A DNA stretch of 64,000 bases from Variovorax sp. Root411 (lineage in GTDB: Bacteria > Pseudomonadota > Gammaproteobacteria > Burkholderiales > Burkholderiaceae_C). A program made the translations under genes and the position numbers. The DNA lies in assembly GCF_001425205.1 (NCBI RefSeq), contig NZ_LMDW01000006.1, positions 1-64,000 on the forward strand, written 5' to 3'. A model generated the notes under the pieces. That model saw only the letters and a program-made list of their open reading frames with translations, did no database searches and was not told the DNA's origin. Below are positions 8,543 through 17,098 of this stretch, one piece after another. The number at the start of each line of letters is the position of its first letter. Within the stretch, counting starts at the first letter, position 1.

Positions 8543-10958
8543 AGCTGCGAAGCGGAAGGCTGATCCAGAAGGTCGTGCCCGCGCCGGCCGCGCTCGCAGC
8601 CTCGATGTGCCCGCCATGGCGCCGCACCACCGTGCGCACCACCGCAAAGCCCAGCCCCATGCCCCGGCGCCTGATGGGCGCATGGGGTTCGTCGGCCGAA
8701 CCATGCATCACCTCGTCGTTGCTGCGCGACGGCCGCGTTCCACTCAAAAGACTGTTCAGTTGCGCATGGGGCATGCCCTCGCCGTCGTCGCTGACCGCGA
8801 TGAAGGCCCGCGCATCTTGCTCTGCCCCGGCGCCGGGCTCGGCCGCGAGGCAGAGCGTGATGCGCCCGCCTGCTGCGCTGTGGCGGATGGCGTTGTTCAG
8901 CAGGTTCACGATCGCACGGGTGAGCAGCACACCGTCGGCCTGCATGGTGAGTTCGTCGGCGTCGCTGATGCGGGTCTCGATCTGCACCTGGCTGGCGCGC
9001 GCATAAGGCCAGACCTGGTCGCGCGCGTCGAGCAGCACGGTGCCTAGGTGGGTATCTTCCATGCTGTAGTCGTCGGAGCCCGCTTCCACGAAGTCCATGA
9101 ATCCTTCCGCCAGGCTCACGGTGCGCTCGGCTTCGCGGCGCACCGCGTGCAGCAGCACGTCGATGCTTTCCGTGGGCCTGTACATCGACAGCAGGCTGAG
9201 GATCGTCATCTGGGGGCTGCGCAGATCGTGCGACAGCAGGCGGCGCCATTCTTCCCGCTGGCTCTGCGCTTCGCGCTCGGCGGTCAATTCGGGCAGCACG
9301 ACGATCCAGTTGCGATCGCCTGCTTCCGTGGTGCCGAAGGCTTCGGCTTCGAGCTGAAAGATGCGGCCGTCGGATGTCCGGTACTCGCGCCGCAGATCCT
9401 CGCTCCAGTGGGCACCGATGGCTTCGATGCCCTCGCTCGCAACGCCGCCAAGGCTGCCGAGCAAGGTCGGCAGGTGCATGCCATGGGGCGGCCGTGCCGG
9501 GGCGTGCATGGTGGCGGGCAAGGTTTCGTCGAGCAGTCGCCGCGCCGCGGCATTGCTCGACCCGATGTAGCCGGTGTCATCGCAGATCAGCACGGCCGCC
9601 GGCATGATCTGGAGAGCCTCGTCCATCAGCGTCTGCATGCGGCCGATTCGCGCAATCGCGCGGTCGAGCGCCTGCTGCGGATTTGCCGGCGGAGCCTGCA
9701 TCGGGATGGCCAGGGCCGCCAGCGCCTGGAAAGCGCTCGCGGGCAGGCTGTCGAGCGTTCTCGCGCGCTGCCGGAAATAGACGAACTGTGATTCGAGCCG
9801 GCGCCAGCTCCACAGCAGGTAGAGCGCCAGCATGCCGAGGACGGGCGCCGCCGGCGGCAGCCACCAGTGCAGCAGCGGCATGGCCAGCACGCAGAGCAGC
9901 AGCCACGAGAGCGCGAGGCCGGAAATGAACACCAGCGCATGGCGCCTGGCATGCACCAGGAGCAACAGCACCAGCCAGATCGGCAAGGTGGTCCATGCGG
10001 CATAGGCCAGCGGTGCCGGCATGCGCACGTTGCGGCCGTGCAGCAGTCCGTCGATCAGGTTGGCATGCACCTCGATGCCCGGCAGCGCGGCGACGCCTGC
10101 GTTCGGCGTCGGCACCTGGCCGCCGAGCCCGTGCGCCGTGGCACCCACCAGCAGCAGCTTGCCGCGCAGCAGTGCGGCCGGCACCTCGCCACGCAGAACG
10201 CTCACATACGACACCGTGCGGTAGCTGCCCCGTGCCCCGGCGAAGAACATGCGCACGGGCTGCTCGTGCTTCCAGTCGCCAGGCGCGATCGCTGCCGGCT
10301 CGGTGTCGGCCTCGGCCTCGGCCGCCGACCCGTATCCGGCCATCAGCGCGCCTACGTAATATTGACCAAGGCCGGCCGGACCTTCGCGCAGGTACAGCGT
10401 GCGCGACACGCCGTCCCCGTCGAGCGCCAGCTCCGCGTGGCCGACGCCGCGCGCATGGGCGGCGAACAGCGGCAAGGGTGGCAGGAAGCCCGGCCAGCGG
10501 CCCGGCGAAGGCGCAGTGCCGCTGTCGCGCAGCAGCGGCAGGTAGACGGGCAAGCGATCCATCGCCCGGGCCAGTTTCTCGTCGTCGCCGGCGTCCGGGC
10601 TGGGTTCCGTCAGGAACAGGTTGAGCAGCACCGCGCGGGGTGCTGCCTCTGCGAGTTCTTCCAGAAGCCGGGCATAGAGTTCGCGCCGCCACGGCCAGCG
10701 CCCCAACTCGCGCAAGCTTCGCTCGTCGATCGCAACGATCAGGATGTCCGGCGACGGCGCGGGCGCCGCGAGGGGCAACACGGAGTCGTAGACCATCGTG
10801 TCGAGCACTTGCAGCCAACCGGGCCGATCGGCGAGCCACAGCATGGCTGCGGGCAGCAGCAGCGCTATCAGCAGCCGCGCGACCATCGCACGTGGGCGCG
10901 TGCGGGCGGGGAGGCGCTGGCGATCACTCGATCGCTGCATCGAGTTTCGCGGGTCCAC
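8535..10958 (-). CDS. CHASE2-domain sensor histidine kinase
   Basis: 807 aa if the GTG at 10958 is used; ATG at 10940 is an alternative. Layout: a membrane anchor at about 27-44, an extracytoplasmic CHASE2 sensor at about 45-310, two or three membrane helices at about 317-383, a PAS-like region at about 445-560, a HisKA dimerisation domain with the phospho-acceptor His577 in LLSHDLRSP, and a HATPase_c domain with N-box NLLNNAIRH (about 685-693), G1 SDDGEGMP and G2 GMGLGFAVV. It lies 3 bp downstream of its response regulator, so the pair is one operon. CHASE2 ligands are unknown in general. Convergent with the ABC/lactonase operon. Confidence 0.9.
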   Translation of the reverse strand: MDPRNSMQRSSDRQRLPARTRPRAMVARLLIALLLPAAMLWLADRPGWLQVLDTMVYDSVLPLAAPAPSPDILIVAIDERSLRELGRWPWRRELYARLLEELAEAAPRAVLLNLFLTEPSPDAGDDEKLARAMDRLPVYLPLLRDSGTAPSPGRWPGFLPPLPLFAAHARGVGHAELALDGDGVSRTLYLREGPAGLGQYYVGALMAGYGSAAEAEADTEPAAIAPGDWKHEQPVRMFFAGARGSYRTVSYVSVLRGEVPAALLRGKLLLVGATAHGLGGQVPTPNAGVAALPGIEVHANLIDGLLHGRNVRMPAPLAYAAWTTLPIWLVLLLLVHARRHALVFISGLALSWLLLCVLAMPLLHWWLPPAAPVLGMLALYLLWSWRRLESQFVYFRQRARTLDSLPASAFQALAALAIPMQAPPANPQQALDRAIARIGRMQTLMDEALQIMPAAVLICDDTGYIGSSNAAARRLLDETLPATMHAPARPPHGMHLPTLLGSLGGVASEGIEAIGAHWSEDLRREYRTSDGRIFQLEAEAFGTTEAGDRNWIVVLPELTAEREAQSQREEWRRLLSHDLRSPQMTILSLLSMYRPTESIDVLLHAVRREAERTVSLAEGFMDFVEAGSDDYSMEDTHLGTVLLDARDQVWPYARASQVQIETRISDADELTMQADGVLLTRAIVNLLNNAIRHSAAGGRITLCLAAEPGAGAEQDARAFIAVSDDGEGMPHAQLNSLLSGTRPSRSNDEVMHGSADEPHAPIRRRGMGLGFAVVRTVVRRHGGHIEAASAAGAGTTFWISLPLRSFT

Positions 10959-10961
10959 GGT

Positions 10962-11699
10962 TCAGGCGGCCGCTTCCAGCGTGGCGTCGAGGCAATAGCC
11001 CCGCCCGTAGACCGTGCGCAGGGTGAGCCCCTGCGCGGCCTCGAGTTCGAGCTTGTTGCGCAGCCGGTAGATGTGCATGTCCAGCGTGCGCGAGGGCAGG
11101 TCTCCGTCGTAGCCTGCGCTCTCGAGCAGGTGCGCGCGCGAAACCACGTGGCCGATGTTCTGGAACAGCATCAGCGCGAGCTTGAACTCGCGGCTCGAGA
11201 GTTCCTGGCGCCGCGGCGCTGCGCCGTCGTCGTCGTGCTCCGGATGGATCAGCACGCTGTGCGAGACCTGGTCGAACTCCCAGCGTCCGAAATGCCTGCG
11301 GTCGGACGGCTCGGGCGAATGGCTTCTCTTCAGCAGGCGGTGCAGGCGCGCTCCCAATTCCAGCAGGCGCACAGGCTTGACCATGTAGTCGTCGGCACCC
11401 AGGCCCAGGGCTTTTGCCACGTCGCGCTCTGAAGATCGCGAGCTCAGCATCAGGACCGGAACCGGACTCTTCTGCCAGGTGCGCAGCCACTGCAGCAGCT
11501 CGGCGCCGTCGAGCCCCGGCACGTTCCAGTCCAGCACGAGGAGGTCGAAGGTTTCGCGGCGCAGCGTTCTCTGCAGCGAAAGCCCGTCGGCGAACGCAAC
11601 GCAGGTGCTGGTGACGTCTCCTTGCGTGAACTGCTCCTGCAGCACGCGGACCAACTGAGCCAACTGGTCGGGCTCGTCTTCGAGTACGGCGATACGCAT
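10962..11699 (-). CDS. OmpR/PhoB-type response regulator
   Basis: 245 aa from ATG 11699 (MRIAVLEDEPDQLAQLV). A longer frame runs 52 codons further upstream but has no receiver-domain sequence there. The receiver domain has the acidic pair Glu8/Asp9, the phosphorylation site Asp57 in LLVLDWNVPG, and the Lys of MVKPVRLLE. The C-terminal winged-helix domain (about 140-240) ends RTVYGRGYCLD. It is the cognate partner of the CHASE2 kinase encoded 3 bp downstream. Its targets are not evident from sequence; the nearby surface-protein locus is one possibility. Confidence 0.92.
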   Translation of the reverse strand: MRIAVLEDEPDQLAQLVRVLQEQFTQGDVTSTCVAFADGLSLQRTLRRETFDLLVLDWNVPGLDGAELLQWLRTWQKSPVPVLMLSSRSSERDVAKALGLGADDYMVKPVRLLELGARLHRLLKRSHSPEPSDRRHFGRWEFDQVSHSVLIHPEHDDDGAAPRRQELSSREFKLALMLFQNIGHVVSRAHLLESAGYDGDLPSRTLDMHIYRLRNKLELEAAQGLTLRTVYGRGYCLDATLEAAA

Positions 11700-11798
11700 G
11701 GGTTCGGTGGTCGGTGTCCGGTACCGAATGCGGAGCCTCGACTGCGAGCGGCTGCAGCCTTGGCGCCCACGAAGACTGGCGGTGACCAGGCAATAGAA

Positions 11799-11827
11799 GT
11801 GAGTAACAACTGTTAATAGTTTATCAC
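11799..11827. promoter_or_regulatory. AT-rich dyad in the divergent space between response regulator and lysR
   Basis: The 205-bp divergent intergenic region 11700-11904 is markedly AT-rich near this point. An imperfect dyad contains AACT (11808-11811) and AGTT (11818-11821) with a 6-bp spacer, and outer GTGA/TCAC halves at 11799-11802 and 11824-11827. It could be a binding site for the LysR protein or the response regulator. No convincing -35/-10 pair was assigned. Confidence 0.3.
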
Positions 11828-11904
11828 CAAATCTCACATTTGTAAGACGGGCCAAATCGATCTTGGGATTATCCGGGCATGGGAAGCCATTGGATCACTG
11901 AGAG

Positions 11905-12885
11905 ATGATGAAGATGTCTTTGAATGATGTTGACGTTCGAACCGAAAACCTGAATTCGAACGCGGGCGCACAGGATTTGATATTGCCGGATGTCCGGCTT
12001 TTCGTGAAAGCCGTTGAGGCCGGGGGCTTGATGCACGCAGCCGCGGCGCTTGGAATTCCCAAGGCCACCGCATCCAGGCAGCTCAAGCGGCTTGAATCGA
12101 CACTCGGGCATTTATTGATGCACCGCAGTGCGCATCGATTCGGATTGACCGACGAAGGGCGTTCTTTTTTATCGGCTGCGCGCGACATTCTTGTCGCGGT
12201 CGACGACGCAATGGCGCAGCGTGCGAGCACGAGCGACGACCTGAGGGGGCGGCTTCGCGTCTCGGCCTCCAGCTATTTCGGCCGGGATCTGCTGGCGCCG
12301 CATCTTCCCGCTTTCATGGCAGCGCATCCCCGGCTCGAAATCACGGTGCGCCTGGGGTCCCACAAGGTGGATCTTTCCCGCGAGGAGGCCGACGTGCTCA
12401 TCCGGGCGAGCCGTGAAGGGTGCGAAGACCTCGTGGCGCGCCGCGTCGCGAGCGAGCCGCTCGTGCTGTGCGCGGCGCCGTCTTACCTCGAACAGCATCC
12501 CGCGATCAAGGATCTGGAAGACCTCGCGCAGCACGCATTCCTGGCTTGCGACGCCGAGCGCCCTGGCCAGGAAATGATCATTCCGATTGCTTCCCGGGAG
12601 CACAGCGTGCTGCCCGCAGGCCTGTTTCGCTCCAACGATCCGGAATTGCTTTTGAGGCTCGCTTGTGCAGCCAAGGGCATTGCGCTGATTCCGCTGCTGC
12701 TGGCAAAACCCCAAATAGAAGATGGATCGCTCCTGGTTGTATTTCCGGCGCTCGAATTGAGGCCCATGGAATTCGACCTGATGTATCTCCCCGGCAAGCG
12801 AAATTCCCGCAAGGTCAGGGCCTTTGCCGATCATCTGCTTTGCGCCCTGAAGCGACCGCCCGGCCTTTTTCCGTTGGCAGCCTGA
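11905..12885 (+). CDS. LysR-family transcriptional regulator
   Basis: 326 aa. An N-terminal winged HTH (about residues 28-87) contains the family pattern FVKAVEAGGLMHAAAALGIP followed by KATASRQLKRLE. An effector-binding domain follows (about 115-310) with the usual LRVSASSYFG start and VLIRASREG hinge. ATGATGAAG at 11905 gives alternative starts a few codons apart. It is transcribed away from the two-component pair; the next gene on the same strand is the surface-protein gene at 13256, so its target is uncertain. Codon use is slightly less GC-rich at the 5' end than in its neighbours. Confidence 0.9.
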   Translation: MMKMSLNDVDVRTENLNSNAGAQDLILPDVRLFVKAVEAGGLMHAAAALGIPKATASRQLKRLESTLGHLLMHRSAHRFGLTDEGRSFLSAARDILVAVDDAMAQRASTSDDLRGRLRVSASSYFGRDLLAPHLPAFMAAHPRLEITVRLGSHKVDLSREEADVLIRASREGCEDLVARRVASEPLVLCAAPSYLEQHPAIKDLEDLAQHAFLACDAERPGQEMIIPIASREHSVLPAGLFRSNDPELLLRLACAAKGIALIPLLLAKPQIEDGSLLVVFPALELRPMEFDLMYLPGKRNSRKVRAFADHLLCALKRPPGLFPLAA

Positions 12886-13255
12886 GGCTTGCGCTTTTTT
12901 CACATTTTTTCCAAAAACCGGTTGTTCTGCGGTTTCACGCAGATTGTTGCGCGTTCGCATCAGGCTCCGGTGTTGAGGCTTATATCGCTCGATAGTGGAT
13001 TTTGAGATCCAAAGTGACGAGTTTGAGCGTGGTTAGTGCACTTTACTGGCTTGACCCATCCTTGGTTGTCCCGGCTGGAACCAAGGGTCTCGATCAAAAA
13101 GTGGAACTTTTATCGTAGAAAAATGGTAGATCGCTTACATAATTAACAGTTAGAAATAAATGTTTCCACCGCAGTCCCTTGCAGCCCGCGCTGCTGTTTT
13201 CCCCGCCGGCGATGGGCCGGCATGCCTGTGACTTTCGAACCCGGAGCAAGCATTC
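12886..13255. other. 370-bp AT-rich intergenic region upstream of the surface-protein locus
   Basis: No credible ORF. The stretch is much more AT-rich than the rest of the window and has T runs just after lysR (12895-12910). A weak hairpin AAACCG/CGGTTT (12915-12920 and 12930-12935) may act as the lysR terminator. A near-perfect dyad lies at 13091-13115 (separate entry), and a TACATAAT-like -10 candidate at about 13136-13143 has no good -35. It probably carries the promoter and control sites of the first surface-protein gene. Confidence 0.5.
13091..13115. promoter_or_regulatory. Inverted repeat, candidate operator
   Basis: AAAAGT (13097-13102), GGA, ACTTTT (13106-13111) form a perfect 6-bp dyad. 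Outer CGAT (13091-13094) and ATCG (13112-13115) extend it with a 2-base bulge on the left. It lies about 140 bp upstream of the GTG start at 13256 in an AT-rich stretch, which suits an operator better than a terminator because no T run follows the stem. Confidence 0.4.
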
Positions 13256-13891
13256 GTGCCAACTGAAAAATCGACTCAATCCTTTTCCCGCCACCGCATG
13301 GGCGGCTTCCCGGGGCTCGCGGCCCGAATGGCGGCCGGCGTGCTCGTGGCAGCCAGCCTGATGGCGCCTGCGGCAGCGCAGCGCGTCGCCGCGGCGGAGG
13401 CCGGCGCCGGCAGCAAGACGGTTGCCGTGGTGCTGACGCAGCACAAGGTCGTGAAGGCCGCCGACGGCAAGGAGCAGCTGCTGGAGGCCTCCTCGGTGAA
13501 GCCGGGCGACATCCTCGAATACCGCGCCACCTACACCAACAACACCGGCAAGGCGGTTTCCGGCCTGGTCGCCGACCTGCCGATTCCCGAGGGGCTCGAG
13601 TACCTGCCCCGCAGTGCCAAGCCCGGCGCGGCGCTGGTCAAGGCGGCCACCAAGGACGGCGTCTACGGGGCCGAGCCCTTGATGCGCAAGGCCGACGGCA
13701 ACAAGACAGAACCGGTGCCCTACAGCGACTACCGCGCGCTGCGCTGGACGCTCGGCCAGCTGCCCGCCAATGGCGTGACTGCCGTGAGCGCGCGCGCCAA
13801 GGTCGAGGTCGTCGTTCCGCCTGCTCCCAAGGCCGCCGCCGCGGCCGTGCAGGCACCCGCCGTCACGGTGCAGCCCGCTCCCGCGCGCTGA
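13256..13891 (+). CDS. Exported protein with a DUF11-like beta module
   Basis: 211 aa from GTG 13256; GGAG at 13243-13246 sits 9 bp upstream and decides the start. A long signal region is followed by a hydrophobic core (GVLVAASLMAPAAAQ) with cleavage near AAAQ at about residue 40. The mature part is one DUF11/conserved-repeat-like module with VKPGDILEYRATYTNNTGK, then a proline/alanine-rich tail (about 180-211). The same KPG..YR..TN signature recurs at the C-termini of the proteins at 14021 and 24336. No enzyme motif. It may be a small periplasmic or surface partner of the larger proteins (inference). A terminator follows, so it may be its own transcript. Confidence 0.7.
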   Translation: MPTEKSTQSFSRHRMGGFPGLAARMAAGVLVAASLMAPAAAQRVAAAEAGAGSKTVAVVLTQHKVVKAADGKEQLLEASSVKPGDILEYRATYTNNTGKAVSGLVADLPIPEGLEYLPRSAKPGAALVKAATKDGVYGAEPLMRKADGNKTEPVPYSDYRALRWTLGQLPANGVTAVSARAKVEVVVPPAPKAAAAAVQAPAVTVQPAPAR

Positions 13892-13942
13892 TCACCCGGA
13901 CAGCGGTCTCTTTCTTGGGTTCATTCCGCTGATCGCACGCAA

Positions 13943-13984
13943 CCCGGCCGATGTTCCGTTCGCGGACGGGGCCGGGATTTTTTT
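13943..13984 (+). terminator. Rho-independent terminator after the 211-aa gene
   Basis: Stem CCCGGCC (13943-13949) with GGCCGGG (13970-13976), with an inner TCCG/CGGA hairpin around TTCG, followed at once by a run of seven T (13978-13984). It lies 36 bp upstream of the next start codon (14021), so it separates or attenuates transcription into the 971-aa gene. Confidence 0.8.
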
Positions 13985-14020
13985 GTCCCCTTTCTTTGAC
14001 AACAACCGAGGAGAAACCAC

Positions 14021-16936
14021 GTGAGTCCCATCTCGCCAGCCAAGGGCGTCGGCTTCAGGCCGAACGCCACCTGGGCGGGCGCCGCAGTTTTGTCGCTGGG
14101 CTTCCTGTTCGGAAGCTCGAGCGTCTTTGCCGCGCCGCCGCCCGCCAACACCGTCATCGGTAACCAGGCTTCGGCCACCTATTCGGATTCCGCCGGGACA
14201 ACGCAGTTGGCAACCTCCAACCTGGTGCAGACCACGGTGCAGCAGGTGGGCTCCTTCACGCTGGACACGGTCAACCAGGTCACGACCACGGTCGTCAACA
14301 CCAAGCTGGGTGCCGCGGGCTCGGTGGTCTACGCGCCACACACCCTGACCAACACCGGTAACGGCACGGACAGCTTCACCATCACGGTGGACGCCGACAC
14401 CAATGCCTTCTCGAAGGTCGAGGTCTATGCCGACACCAACGGCGACGGCGTACCTGACAACACCACCTGGCTGTGTACCGCCACCTCCGCCGCGGTCTGC
14501 AGCGTGCCCGCGCAGAACGTGCCGGGCAACAACGGCACCTTCCAGTTCGTGGTGGCGTACACCATTCCCGGCACGGCCACCACGCCGACGACGCCTTTCG
14601 ACACGGCCACCATCACTGCCGTTCCCGGCACGCCGGCCCTGTACACGGCGCCGAACACCTCGGCGGCGGACAAGGACCAGGTGAACCTGACCATCGCGGC
14701 GGCGTTCAGTGCCAGCAAGAGCCTGAGCGTCCCTGCGGTCGCCTGGTCCGCCAACGGCGGTAGCTGGCCCGCGGCGTCGGTGAGCGGTCCCCGCTCGACG
14801 GCGGGCTGTGCCGCCACTGTCGCGGGTGCATCCACACCGGCCGCAGGCTGCGTCTACACCACCTACACGTTGAGGTTCAACAACTCGGGTGGGGCGGCCG
14901 GCAGGTTCGCGTTGACGGACACGCTGCCGAGCGGCTTCACCTACGTGCCCGGATCCGCGGTCTGGAGCAATGCGCCGGCCGTCGCGCTGACGGATGCGGC
15001 AGGCACCGATGCGGCAGGGATTGACTTCAAGGCAGCGGGCAATACGTTGACCTTCGTCGTTGACTCGCTGGCGCCCAACGTCACGCAGACGGTGAGCTTC
15101 GTCGTGATGGTCAACGAAACGGCCGCCATCGGCACGTCCACGACGACCAATACCGCCAATTACAACCCGCAGACAGCAGGTCCGAGCGCCGACTCCAACT
15201 CGCCCGGCTTGACCAACTCGCCGACCAATCCGGCGAGCTACACGGTCGTGGGCACCTTCGGCATCGTGCTTGGCTCCGCAAGCGGTAGCCCGACCACCTC
15301 GCTGGACACTGGCGTTGGCAACCCCAACGCGACCGCCGCGGATACGACGACTGTCGCCAGCGCGGCCGTGGGCACCACGGTGAAGTTCACCCAGACGATG
15401 TTTAACGCCGGAAATGCCACGGACCTCGTGAACCTCACGGCGGCGCTGGGCACCTTCCCGGCGGGCACGACCTTCAAATTCTTCGCCGCCGATGGCCTGA
15501 CGCCGTTGATCGATAACAACGGCGACGGTATTCCCGACACGGGTCCGGTCGCAGCGAACAGCAGCGTCCAGTTCGTCTTGGCCGCCACACTGCCATCGCC
15601 TGTGGTCCTGCCGACCGGTCCGTTCAGCGCGATCGTGACGGGTGCCTCGACTGGCGACAGCACGAAGACGGAATCGACGCGCGACACGCTGGTGGCCATG
15701 GTGGGTGTGTTGGTCGACCTGACCAACACCATTACCGGCAATGGCATCGCAGGCAATACGGGCAACGGCGACGTGGGCACGGGCCCGAGCCCGAACCCGA
15801 CGCAGCTGAAGAGCACGCCGGCCGGCACAGGCACGATCTTTACGCTGTTCATCAAGAACAACGACACGCAGCTCCGCACCTACAGCCTCGCGGCGAGCCA
15901 GACCAACAACTTCCCGGGCAGCCTGCCTGCGGGCTGGACGGTCAAGTTCGTGAACGCGGGTGCCGGTTGTGCTGGCGGTGCGATCACCACGATCGACGTT
16001 GCCAACGGTGCTCCAGCGACGCAGTTCGATGCCTGCGTGACGCCGCCTGCTTCGCAAGTGCCGGTCACCGGACAGCTGATCTACTTCCAGGTGCGTGCCA
16101 CCACCGCGACCTCGGCGGGTGTCGTGGCGATCGACACCAAGACCGACGCCGTGACGGTGACCCAGGTCGTGACCTATGGCGCGACGCTGACGCCGAACAA
16201 CAACGGCCAGATCGCTCCCGGCGGTTCGGTGGTGTACGCCCACACGCTGACCAACACCGGCACGCAGAGCTGCGCAGGCCCGTACGCCTTTACGGCTTCG
16301 CTTCTTGCTGCCGACGTATCGGCTGGCTGGACCACCGCGCTGTACATCGACGTGAACGGCGACGGCCAGATCGACAGCGGTGACACGCTGGTGACCGGCC
16401 CGATCGCAGGTCCGTTGGCTGCGGGCGGTACGCAGAAGCTGCTCGTCAAGGTGTTCGCACCGGGCGGCGCTTCGGCGGGCGCGGTCGATACGGCCACGGT
16501 CACGGTGACTTTCCCTGCGGGCGCCACCTCGTGCGGCACACCGTCGGCCAACGATGTGACCACGGTCATCACCGGCCAGATGCGCCTCGTGAAGACCCAG
16601 GCCATGGATCCGACCTGCGCAGGCACGGTGGTTCCGAGCTCGTCGGCACCGCTCGTGGCAAAGCCGGGCGAGTGCATCGTGTACCGCGTCGTTGCGACCA
16701 ATGAAGGCGTCGCTCCATTGACCAACATGTCCATCAATGACGCTGTGCCGGCCTTCACCAGCCTCACGGGGGCCACGCAACCGGCGACTCAGTGCGTCTC
16801 CACCGGTGTGACACCCACCTTTACTGCGGCGAACTACACGTCGACCGCGACGACGGTGGCCTGCGGCAGCACCGCTAACACGGTCAATCCAGGCGCAATG
16901 GCAACGCTGACCTTCTCCGTGAAGGTCAACAACTGA
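14021..16936 (+). CDS. Large secreted or surface repeat protein (DUF11-like, Asn-Gly-Asp motifs)
   Basis: 971 aa from GTG 14021, with GAGGAG 7 bp upstream. Signal peptide about 1-38 (cleavage near SVFAA). The mature protein is Thr/Ala/Gly/Val/Asn-rich beta sequence. An N-terminal module starts NTVIGNQASATYSDSAG, and a colinear module opens the 2418-aa protein. Three units carry calcium-loop-like DxNGDGxxD motifs: DTNGDGVPD (about 137), DNNGDGIPD (about 498) and DVNGDGQID (about 777). The C-terminus is a DUF11-type module (KPGECIVYRVVATNEG) ending FSVKVNN. There is no LPXTG, autotransporter barrel or YadA anchor, so attachment must be by another route. Function unknown; adhesin or S-layer-like is an inference. 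Confidence 0.75.
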   Translation: MSPISPAKGVGFRPNATWAGAAVLSLGFLFGSSSVFAAPPPANTVIGNQASATYSDSAGTTQLATSNLVQTTVQQVGSFTLDTVNQVTTTVVNTKLGAAGSVVYAPHTLTNTGNGTDSFTITVDADTNAFSKVEVYADTNGDGVPDNTTWLCTATSAAVCSVPAQNVPGNNGTFQFVVAYTIPGTATTPTTPFDTATITAVPGTPALYTAPNTSAADKDQVNLTIAAAFSASKSLSVPAVAWSANGGSWPAASVSGPRSTAGCAATVAGASTPAAGCVYTTYTLRFNNSGGAAGRFALTDTLPSGFTYVPGSAVWSNAPAVALTDAAGTDAAGIDFKAAGNTLTFVVDSLAPNVTQTVSFVVMVNETAAIGTSTTTNTANYNPQTAGPSADSNSPGLTNSPTNPASYTVVGTFGIVLGSASGSPTTSLDTGVGNPNATAADTTTVASAAVGTTVKFTQTMFNAGNATDLVNLTAALGTFPAGTTFKFFAADGLTPLIDNNGDGIPDTGPVAANSSVQFVLAATLPSPVVLPTGPFSAIVTGASTGDSTKTESTRDTLVAMVGVLVDLTNTITGNGIAGNTGNGDVGTGPSPNPTQLKSTPAGTGTIFTLFIKNNDTQLRTYSLAASQTNNFPGSLPAGWTVKFVNAGAGCAGGAITTIDVANGAPATQFDACVTPPASQVPVTGQLIYFQVRATTATSAGVVAIDTKTDAVTVTQVVTYGATLTPNNNGQIAPGGSVVYAHTLTNTGTQSCAGPYAFTASLLAADVSAGWTTALYIDVNGDGQIDSGDTLVTGPIAGPLAAGGTQKLLVKVFAPGGASAGAVDTATVTVTFPAGATSCGTPSANDVTTVITGQMRLVKTQAMDPTCAGTVVPSSSAPLVAKPGECIVYRVVATNEGVAPLTNMSINDAVPAFTSLTGATQPATQCVSTGVTPTFTAANYTSTATTVACGSTANTVNPGAMATLTFSVKVNN

Positions 16937-16952
16937 TCGCTGCCTGAATGAA

Positions 16953-16981
16953 GAGCCGACGGGCCTTGTGCCCGTCGGCTC
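16953..16981 (+). terminator. Strong hairpin terminator after the 971-aa gene
   Basis: Perfect 12-bp stem: GAGCCGACGGGC (16953-16964), loop CTTGT, GCCCGTCGGCTC (16970-16981). It begins 17 bp after the stop codon. The following bases are CTTCCC rather than a pure T run, but a second hairpin with a T run follows at 17008-17063. Confidence 0.75.
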
Positions 16982-17007
16982 CTTCCCAAGCATCAAGGGC
17001 TATCCCT

Positions 17008-17063
17008 TTTTTCTTTTGCGTCCTCTCCCGAGGGCGCAAAGGAAAGAGTTCTTTTCGTTTTTT
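17008..17063 (+). terminator. Long hairpin with T-rich tail in the leader of the 2418-aa gene
   Basis: CTTTTGCGTCCTC (17013-17025) pairs with GAGGGCGCAAAGG (17030-17042) around a 4-base loop, including G-T wobbles, and pairing extends outward for several A-T pairs. A T-rich tail with six consecutive T follows (17057-17062). It ends 36 bp before the next ATG (17099). It could be a terminator or attenuator for the giant gene. Confidence 0.65.
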
Positions 17064-17098
17064 GATCCCCAGGCGGTGATCGTTCAAGGGTTCGGGCC

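Noticed and set aside
12895..12935. Possible rho-independent terminator after lysR
   Set aside because: The hairpin AAACCG/CGGTTT has only a 6-bp stem with a 9-base loop and the T runs precede the stem, so it is not listed as a terminator on its own.
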